Of a stretch of DNA of 9,436 nt, positions 1 to 4,199 are shown piece after piece. The stretch is from NCBI GenBank assembly GCA_964581415.1, contig CAZOOJ010000025.1:1-9436 (forward strand), in the 5' to 3' direction. Each line of letters opens with the position of its first letter. The first letter of the stretch is position 1. Made by a program: the position numbers and the translations under genes. The DNA comes from CAYTGG01 sp964581415. Its GTDB lineage: Archaea > Nanobdellota > Nanobdellia > Pacearchaeales > GW2011-AR1. Below the pieces are notes generated by a model that saw nothing but the letters and a program-made list of their open reading frames with translations, ran no database searches and was not told where the DNA came from.

Positions 1-16
1 CTTTTAATGTCCTCAT
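1..16 (-). CDS. probable 5' end of a leftward gene leaving the window
   Basis: On the minus strand an ATG at 16-14 opens a frame reading M-R-T-L-K before the window ends. Five codons say nothing about function. The reason to believe it is the promoter. A TTTTTAAAAA box at 40-49 is centred about 28 nt upstream of this ATG, the same spacing seen for the other genes here, which would give an almost leaderless transcript. The gene would be divergent from the winged-helix gene at 161. The call rests on promoter geometry only. Confidence 0.4.
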
Positions 17-39
17 TTTCCTTTAATAGATAAATAGAG

Positions 40-49
40 TTTTTAAAAA
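40..49 (-). promoter_or_regulatory. candidate TATA box for the leftward gene at 16
   Basis: TTTTTAAAAA lies 24-33 nt upstream of the minus-strand ATG at 16, which is the archaeal box A position for a leaderless transcript. The sequence is symmetrical and AT-rich, so chance occurrence in this background is a real possibility. Confidence 0.35.
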
Positions 50-133
50 TAATTGTAATTAAAAAAACATATCAAATTTATTTTTCTTAAAATTTTCAAA
101 AAAGAAAAATTTATATTCTGTTATAAACTAGAA

Positions 134-141
134 TTTTAAAA
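134..141 (+). promoter_or_regulatory. candidate TATA box for the winged-helix/GpmA-like unit
   Basis: TTTTAAAA is centred about 23 nt before the ATG at 161, and no Shine-Dalgarno-like purine run precedes the start. A second candidate, TTATAAAC at 121-128, would give a leader of roughly 10 nt. The sequence does not decide between them. Confidence 0.4.
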
Positions 142-160
142 GAATATACTAAAAAATAAA

Positions 161-652
161 ATGAATTTTATTAAAAAAAATAAATTTATTCAGTTATGGT
201 TAATTATAGGAATAATTGCTGGTTTTGCAGCAGTCATATTTTTTGCTGTGACTTATCTCAACGAGAAACTTTTATGTGATGCTGATTGCAGAGTTCAGAA
301 TGAAGTTTCTTTAATTTTGATTTTATTATCTTTTTTTGGAATGTTTGTTGGAAGTCTTACTTATTTTTTTATCTCTGAAAAATATGAAAGAAAAATAACA
401 AAAATATCAAAAAATATTAAATCTACTTTAAGATTTTTAGAGAATAGTGAGAAGGCGATTATTAATTCAATTTTAAATTCTAATGGAAAAGTTACTCAAT
501 CCAAAATTGTTGATGAGACAAAATTATCAAGAGTAAAAATCTTTCGTAGTTTGAAGAAACTAGAAGATAGAGGAATAATAACTAAAAAACCATATGGAAT
601 GACAAATTTAATTGAATTAGATGACGAACTAAAAAAAATTTTAATTGAATAA
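161..652 (+). CDS. membrane-anchored winged-helix DNA-binding protein
   Basis: The protein has 163 residues. A short basic N-terminus (KKNK) precedes a hydrophobic segment at about 11-33. A loop of about 15 residues follows, then a second hydrophobic segment at about 50-71. A basic linker leads to a predicted winged helix-turn-helix at about 95-158, with a helix around SKIVDET, a recognition-like helix LSRVKIFRSLKKLEDRG (122-138) and a wing ending in NLIEL. The MarR/IclR-like fold is inferred from sequence pattern. By the positive-inside rule the winged helix is cytoplasmic and the loop is outside. The loop holds the protein's only cysteines, C39 and C43. The stop TAA overlaps the next ATG by one base, so the two genes are probably co-transcribed and translationally coupled. 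A membrane-tethered transcription regulator is likely; its target is unknown. Confidence 0.8.
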   Translation: MNFIKKNKFIQLWLIIGIIAGFAAVIFFAVTYLNEKLLCDADCRVQNEVSLILILLSFFGMFVGSLTYFFISEKYERKITKISKNIKSTLRFLENSEKAIINSILNSNGKVTQSKIVDETKLSRVKIFRSLKKLEDRGIITKKPYGMTNLIELDDELKKILIE

Positions 653-1233
653 TGGAAAAACTTAAAATCTTTTTATTTAGACACGGACAGACTTATTATA
701 ATAAAAATAAAATTTTTAGCGGATGGAAAGATTCTAAATTAACTTCTCTCGGAAAAAAACAAGGAGAGATTATAGCTAAAAAATTAAAGAAAAAAAGAAT
801 AGATGTCGCTTTTCAGACAGACTTGTCCCGTTCTAAAGAAACATTAAATATAATTCTTAAATATCATCCTGAATGCAGAGAAATAATAACTGCTAACAGA
901 ATGATAGAAAGAAATTATGGATTTTTAGAAGGAAAAAAACATAAAACTATCATAAAAAAATATGGAAAAGGGCAATTTGATAAGTGGCATAGAGGATGGA
1001 ATAATCCTCCTAAAGGAGGAGAATCTTTTAAGGAAGTTGAAAAACGAGTAAAAATATTTATTAAAAATCTTATAGAATTTATGAAAAAAAATAAAGTTAA
1101 TGTATGCATTTCTGCTCATGGAAATTCTATGAGATTGTTTAGGAAAATAATGGAAAAAGCAAGCATAAAAGAAACTTGTTCTTGGAATATTCCTTATGAC
1201 AAATATTTTGAATATAGTATTATTTTAGACTAA
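652..1233 (+). CDS. gpmA: compact GpmA-like phosphoglycerate mutase (histidine phosphatase superfamily)
   Basis: The protein has 193 residues and the histidine phosphatase fold. The RHG motif is at 10-12, with H11 as the expected phospho-acceptor. It is followed by a GWKDSKLTSLG stretch typical of cofactor-dependent phosphoglycerate mutase, R60, the IERNYG motif with E86/R87, KYG...KWHRGW around 103-115, and AHGNSMR with the second histidine H156, then NIP. This pattern matches dPGM (3-phosphoglycerate to 2-phosphoglycerate, glycolysis/gluconeogenesis, cytoplasm) better than generic phosphatases. It is shorter than bacterial GpmA (about 230-250 residues). The segment after the RGW region is reduced to a short PPKGG link and the C-terminal tail is nearly absent. 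The ATG overlaps the preceding stop. A broad-specificity phosphatase remains possible because the lost segments lie near the active site. Confidence 0.85.
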   Translation: MEKLKIFLFRHGQTYYNKNKIFSGWKDSKLTSLGKKQGEIIAKKLKKKRIDVAFQTDLSRSKETLNIILKYHPECREIITANRMIERNYGFLEGKKHKTIIKKYGKGQFDKWHRGWNNPPKGGESFKEVEKRVKIFIKNLIEFMKKNKVNVCISAHGNSMRLFRKIMEKASIKETCSWNIPYDKYFEYSIILD

Positions 1234-1234
1234 A

Positions 1235-1253
1235 AATTTCTATTTCAGAAATT
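1235..1253 (+). repeat. 7-bp perfect inverted repeat just after the gpmA-like stop
   Basis: AATTTCT (1235-1241) and AGAAATT (1247-1253) form perfect arms around the 5-nt loop ATTTC. The structure starts one base after the stop codon (1231-1233) and has no T-run behind it. It could be a weak 3' hairpin of the upstream message or part of the control region of the next gene. The arms are AT-rich, so a chance origin cannot be excluded. Confidence 0.4.
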
Positions 1254-1279
1254 GAAACAAAGATATATAGGTTGTTTCA
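1253..1279 (+). promoter_or_regulatory. dyad flanking the TATA box of the DsbD-like gene (candidate operator)
   Basis: TGAAACAA (1253-1260) and TTGTTTCA (1272-1279) are perfect 8-bp inverted arms. The 11-nt centre AGATATATAGG contains a TATA element (about 1262-1270). That element is centred about 27 nt before the ATG at 1293, so transcription would start at or near the start codon. A dimeric regulator on these arms would cover the site used by TBP/TFB. The geometry is seen directly; the operator role is inferred. Confidence 0.5.
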
Positions 1280-1292
1280 TATATAGTAATCT

Positions 1293-2897
1293 ATGAAAAA
1301 TCAAATAAAACATTTAGGAATAATGCTTATAATATTATTCTTATTTATAATTCTAAATCTAAATGGAATTATCGCTCAGAATGAGCAGAATTATAATAAA
1401 AATGTTATAGTTTATTTTACTTCTTTAAATTGTCCAAATTGTGCAATTACAGATCCTGAAGTTCTAGGAAAATGGCCAAAACAATATGACGATTTAGTTC
1501 TAATTGAATATTTTTTTGAAAAATGGACTGATGAAAATTCTATTCTTTTAGGCAAATATTCTGAAAAATATAATTCAATATCAGCTGTTCCAAATCTTTT
1601 CCTTAATGAAACTAAAAATTATCTAGGAAGAATCAATGTTTTAAAAGCAAATGAAAATTTTGATTTATTAGAGAATAATCCTGCTCTTCTTTTAGAAAAA
1701 TCTGTTTCTTTTAATGAGCTTAATTTAAACGAACTTCCAAATAAACCAAAAATATGGACAGATAATAGAGTTTTAATAAAAACAGGAAACAAAGAAATTT
1801 CAAGTGATTTTTTAAAGAGTTTGTTGTTTTCTGAAAATTTAGATGAAATTCTCAAAGATTCAGATTATGTTCTAACTGAAATAACTCCAGAACCTCTTCT
1901 AATTTCAGAGGGAGAAATTATTTTTGAAAATGCAATAAATATTGAAAATTCTTGGATTTTGGAGTTTAATGATGGAACTAGTTTTAATCTTCCAAAAACT
2001 AATATAACTGAAGAAAATTTTATAAAAATTCCTTTAATTGGAGAAGTAGATATCTCAAAATTTTCTCTTCTTTTCATCACAATTCTAATAGGATTAGCAG
2101 ATGGATTTAATCCTTGTGCTTTTTTTATACTCACTTTTTTGCTTGCTACAATGCTTTATGCAGTATCTTCTACAAAAGAAAAAAACGAAAAAAGAAAGAG
2201 ATTAGCAATTGTCGGAGGAGTATTTATTTTCTTTTCAGCATTAGTTTATTTCTTATTTATGTCTCTTTGGCTGAATATATTTCTGTATGCTAAAGAAATC
2301 GTTTTATTAACCTTTGTTGCAGGAGGTATTGCAATTTTTGCAGGAATCATAAATATAAAAGATTATTTTTATTTTAAAAAAGGAATCTCTTTGACTCTTC
2401 CAAAAAGTCAAAAAAACAGGTTTATTAAAAAAGTAGAAAAGCTTACAAAAGTAAAATCTTTATGGGCTTTATTGATAGGGACAATTATCATTGCTTTTAC
2501 TGTTAATTTTTATGAACTGTTATGCACAGTTGGTTTTCCCATGGTTTATTTAGGAACTTTAGCAACAAAACAAATTTCTTCTATTTCATATTATTTGTAT
2601 CTTTTATTGTATAATTTTTGCTATATTATTCCTTTATTGATAATTGTTCTTATTTTCATAGTTACTCTTGGTGCAAGAGAATTTAATAAAAGAAACGTTC
2701 AGAGACTTAAATTAATTTCAGGATTTATGATTCTTTTTTTTGGATTAATTCTAATTTTTAAACCAGAAGTCTTGGAAAAAATTGTCACACCTTTTATTTC
2801 AATTATAGCAGCGATATTTATTTCTTTAGGAATAATCTATCATAGAGAATTTAGAAGAAAAAAGAATAAAGATTTTGATAAAGTAATTGAAAGATAG
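1293..2897 (+). CDS. secreted thioredoxin domain fused to CcdA/DsbD-like membrane electron carrier
   Basis: The protein has 534 residues. An N-terminal signal sequence (hydrophobic 9-27, possible cleavage after IIA at 28) is followed by a thioredoxin-like domain with a CPNC motif (C47, C50) and a cis-proline-type AVP at 98-100. A predicted extracytoplasmic region of about 130 residues comes next. The C-terminal half, from about 256, is a CcdA-type bundle of six or seven helices. It has the family's cysteine pair in DGFNPCAF (C275) and ELLCTVGFP (C411). In DsbD/CcdA proteins such cysteines carry electrons from cytoplasmic thioredoxin across the membrane to an outer thioredoxin-like domain, which reduces disulfides. 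Here both stages are on one chain, but in the order thioredoxin then CcdA, without a recognisable DsbD-alpha domain by eye. It has its own promoter. Its final substrate is not visible. Confidence 0.85.
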   Translation: MKNQIKHLGIMLIILFLFIILNLNGIIAQNEQNYNKNVIVYFTSLNCPNCAITDPEVLGKWPKQYDDLVLIEYFFEKWTDENSILLGKYSEKYNSISAVPNLFLNETKNYLGRINVLKANENFDLLENNPALLLEKSVSFNELNLNELPNKPKIWTDNRVLIKTGNKEISSDFLKSLLFSENLDEILKDSDYVLTEITPEPLLISEGEIIFENAINIENSWILEFNDGTSFNLPKTNITEENFIKIPLIGEVDISKFSLLFITILIGLADGFNPCAFFILTFLLATMLYAVSSTKEKNEKRKRLAIVGGVFIFFSALVYFLFMSLWLNIFLYAKEIVLLTFVAGGIAIFAGIINIKDYFYFKKGISLTLPKSQKNRFIKKVEKLTKVKSLWALLIGTIIIAFTVNFYELLCTVGFPMVYLGTLATKQISSISYYLYLLLYNFCYIIPLLIIVLIFIVTLGAREFNKRNVQRLKLISGFMILFFGLILIFKPEVLEKIVTPFISIIAAIFISLGIIYHREFRRKKNKDFDKVIER

Positions 2898-3002
2898 TTA
2901 ATTTATGTGTTTAATATTTCCAACTTGATATTTAGATTCATAATTACAAATTAAATGTTATTTCTTTAATGTCTTCTTATTCTATACTAATATAATTATT
3001 TA

Positions 3003-3008
3003 TTTTTT
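3003..3008 (+). terminator. oligo-T tract downstream of the DsbD-like gene
   Basis: Six T residues lie in a T-rich stretch about 105 nt after the stop at 2897. Archaeal RNA polymerase commonly terminates at short T-runs without a hairpin, so this is a plausible first stop signal. The rest of 2898-3045 shows no gene. Confidence 0.25.
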
Positions 3009-3045
3009 CTCTTATTTTGTATTCTTTTAGAAGATAGAATATTGA

Positions 3046-3369
3046 TTAATAATCAGGAAGAGTTTCCTGATTGTTTTTTTCTGATTTTTTTGTTTCTTCA
3101 TTTTCAGAAGAATTCTCAAGAGTCTCTTGTCCTTCTGGAAGTTCTTCTTCAGATTCTTTTAAATCTTCTTCATTTACAGAATCAATCATTTCTTTGAATT
3201 TTGAAAAATTTTCCGGAGAAATTCTAACTCCTGATTTTGTAAAACCAGTGTATCTGTCGCTTGTAACAAATTCTCTTATTGTTAATCCTTTTTTTCCTCC
3301 AAAATCATCAATTCTTAAAACGATATCTGTATTCTCGTTTTTGTTTATTTTTCCTATTTCTTTTTCCAT
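3046..3369 (-). CDS. PC4-like (p15/Sub1 family) single-strand DNA-binding protein with acidic tail
   Basis: The protein has 107 residues. Residues 15-66 match the PC4 pattern. A beta strand DIVLRIDDFGGKKGLTIREF is followed by a short turn, TKSGVRIS, and a helix SPENFSKFKEMIDSV. This parallels the F-x-GK-x-x-x-x-IRE...KKGI-x-L...L-x-x-L core of PC4. Family members bind single-stranded or melted DNA as dimers and act in transcription or genome maintenance. Residues 67-107 form an unstructured tail with 14 glutamates plus serines and asparagines. It sits downstream of the uS10 gene on the same strand, 88 nt away, but has its own TATA-like box at 3391-3400, so it may be transcribed both ways. Recognition is by eye; a PC4-fold hypothetical protein is the safe wording. 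Confidence 0.7.
   Translation of the reverse strand: MEKEIGKINKNENTDIVLRIDDFGGKKGLTIREFVTSDRYTGFTKSGVRISPENFSKFKEMIDSVNEEDLKESEEELPEGQETLENSSENEETKKSEKNNQETLPDY
3051..3080 (+). terminator. 9-bp hairpin followed by T-tract, inside the end of the opposing gene
   Basis: AATCAGGAA (3051-3059) and TTCCTGATT (3064-3072) are perfect arms around a GAGT loop, followed by G and seven T residues (3074-3080). Read rightward it resembles an intrinsic terminator, about 155 nt after the DsbD-like stop. The arms also encode the last residues of the PC4-like protein on the other strand. It could protect the convergent genes from read-through. Chance self-complementarity of the codons is the alternative. Confidence 0.4.
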
Positions 3370-3390
3370 ATAGCAACTAAAGAAAAAGAC

Positions 3391-3400
3391 TTTAAAAAAT
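3391..3400 (-). promoter_or_regulatory. candidate TATA box for the PC4-like gene
   Basis: On the minus strand this reads ATTTTTTAAA. It is centred about 27 nt before the ATG at 3369, in the gap behind uS10. This indicates the PC4-like gene can be transcribed independently of uS10. Confidence 0.45.
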
Positions 3401-3457
3401 TTTGGATAGTCTATTATATCTACTGCTTTCTAAGAACTCGTATGCTTAAAGATAAAA

Positions 3458-3766
3458 TCAATCTTTCATTTCAATCTTAATATCCACATTTTTTGGAATC
3501 TGAAGTTTCATAATGCTTTGAAGAACCTTTTCATTTGTAGGCAAGTCAATAAGTCTTTTGTGTATTCTCATCTCATAATTATCAAAAGTTGCTGTTCCGT
3601 CTCCACAAGGAGATTTTCTTGTTGTAATTTTAAGTTTTTTTGTTGGTAATGGAATAGGCCCGCTTATGGTAATTCCTGCTCTTTTTGTAATTTCTTTTAT
3701 AGTATTGCAAATATCATTTAACATTCCTATATCTGTGCTATTTAGCTTTATTCTGACTTTCGGCAT
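3458..3766 (-). CDS. rps10: small ribosomal subunit protein uS10, archaeal type
   Basis: The chosen start gives 102 residues, the usual archaeal uS10 length. It begins MPKVRIKLNSTD and contains GPIPLPTK (36-43), which leads into RKSPCGDGTATFDNYEMR (50-67) and HKRLID (69-74). These are the hallmark blocks of uS10, which sits in the 30S head next to uS3/uS14. The frame is open for 23 more codons to an upstream ATG at 3835. That start is rejected because the family begins at MPKV and a TATA-like box lies at 3788-3796, about 26 nt before the ATG at 3766, inside the would-be extension. In many archaea uS10 follows EF-1A directly. Here the upstream neighbour is instead a divergent small gene, so that linkage is broken. 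The PC4-like gene lies downstream. Confidence 0.96.
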   Translation of the reverse strand: MPKVRIKLNSTDIGMLNDICNTIKEITKRAGITISGPIPLPTKKLKITTRKSPCGDGTATFDNYEMRIHKRLIDLPTNEKVLQSIMKLQIPKNVDIKIEMKD

Positions 3767-3787
3767 GAGAAATAATGTTTGAATTAA

Positions 3788-3796
3788 TTTAAAAAG
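3788..3796 (-). promoter_or_regulatory. TATA box for uS10
   Basis: On the minus strand CTTTTTAAA is centred about 26 nt upstream of the ATG at 3766, predicting a leaderless or near-leaderless mRNA. Its place supports the short 102-residue start over the upstream ATG at 3835. Confidence 0.55.
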
Positions 3797-3821
3797 TTTG
3801 TCATATCCCTTATTATGATAA

Positions 3822-3830
3822 TTTTTATAA
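3822..3830 (+). promoter_or_regulatory. TATA box for the four-cysteine small protein
   Basis: TTTTTATAA is centred about 28 nt before the ATG at 3855. It lies about 35 bp from the uS10 box on the opposite strand, so the two genes share an 88-bp divergent promoter region. Confidence 0.5.
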
Positions 3831-3854
3831 AACAAATAAAATCAGAAACAAAAA

Positions 3855-4121
3855 ATGAAAAGAATAAATAAAGAATATGTTAAAAAATTTTGTTCAATTT
3901 GTGATAATTTTTCAAAAGAAAATTTAGAATGCAATATTTTAAATAATACTTTTAGAAAAAAATATCTTAAAAATAATAGTTGTCCTGTAGCATCTATTAA
4001 AGGAATCTCTATAACAGTTTTAAAAAAAGATAAACTAAATATTTTGGGAGAAGAGTATAGCAGAAATAATTTAGAAGCAATAAATTATGTTTTAGAAACT
4101 AAAAAAAAGAGATTAAAGTAA
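3855..4121 (+). CDS. small four-cysteine protein, possible metal binder, function unknown
   Basis: The protein has 88 residues, is basic, and has no membrane segment or signal. The N-terminal half holds four cysteines: C13 and C16 (FCSICDNF), C26 (LECNIL) and C43 (NSCPVA), spaced C-X2-C-X9-C-X16-C. Four cysteines in about 30 residues suggest a structural zinc site or possibly an Fe-S cluster. The C-terminal half is lysine-rich with a predicted strand (ISITVLKK) and a helix ending in KKKRLK. I do not recognise the family. It is divergent from uS10, stands alone with its own TATA-like box, and is followed directly by T-rich sequence. A small RNA- or ribosome-associated protein would fit the charge but is only a guess. 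Confidence 0.7.
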   Translation: MKRINKEYVKKFCSICDNFSKENLECNILNNTFRKKYLKNNSCPVASIKGISITVLKKDKLNILGEEYSRNNLEAINYVLETKKKRLK

Positions 4122-4138
4122 TTTTTTGTTTAATTTTT
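4122..4138 (+). terminator. T-rich tract immediately after the four-cysteine gene
   Basis: A run of six T residues starts right after the TAA stop (4119-4121) and a run of five follows at 4134-4138. This fits hairpin-free archaeal termination and would separate this gene from the antiporter gene. Confidence 0.35.
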
Positions 4139-4175
4139 ATCAAAAACTTTTTTATACTCTTATTATCTAATATTC

Positions 4176-4183
4176 TTATATAA
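4176..4183 (+). promoter_or_regulatory. possible TATA box for the Kef-type antiporter gene
   Basis: TTATATAA is the best TATA match but is centred only about 20 nt before the ATG at 4200, closer than elsewhere in this window. The alternative TTTTTTATAC (4148-4157) would start transcription about 20-25 nt upstream of the ATG, giving a short leader. Either could be the true element. Confidence 0.3.
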
Positions 4184-4199
4184 TAAAAAAAGAGACAAA

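Noticed and set aside
915..1119. Two antisense frames inside the GpmA-like gene
   Set aside because: Both are low-complexity F/I/S-rich translations opposite a clearly conserved enzyme; they are compositional shadows.
1619..2134. Two antisense frames within the DsbD-like gene
   Set aside because: They oppose a continuous protein with conserved cysteine motifs and show no domain or promoter.
3071..3373. 100-codon open frame antisense to the PC4-like gene
   Set aside because: It is serine/phenylalanine-rich, the mirror of a glutamate/lysine-rich gene, and has no promoter of its own; the minus-strand product has a recognisable domain.
3426..3451. Imperfect hairpin CTTT-CT-AAG/CTTAAAG between uS10 and the PC4-like gene as a terminator
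   Set aside because: The stem is short with a bulge and no T-run follows it in the direction of transcription.
3767..3835. N-terminal extension of uS10 by 23 residues from an upstream ATG
   Set aside because: uS10 homologues begin at MPKV-like sequence with 102 residues, the extra residues do not match the family, and the TATA-like box for uS10 lies inside the extension.
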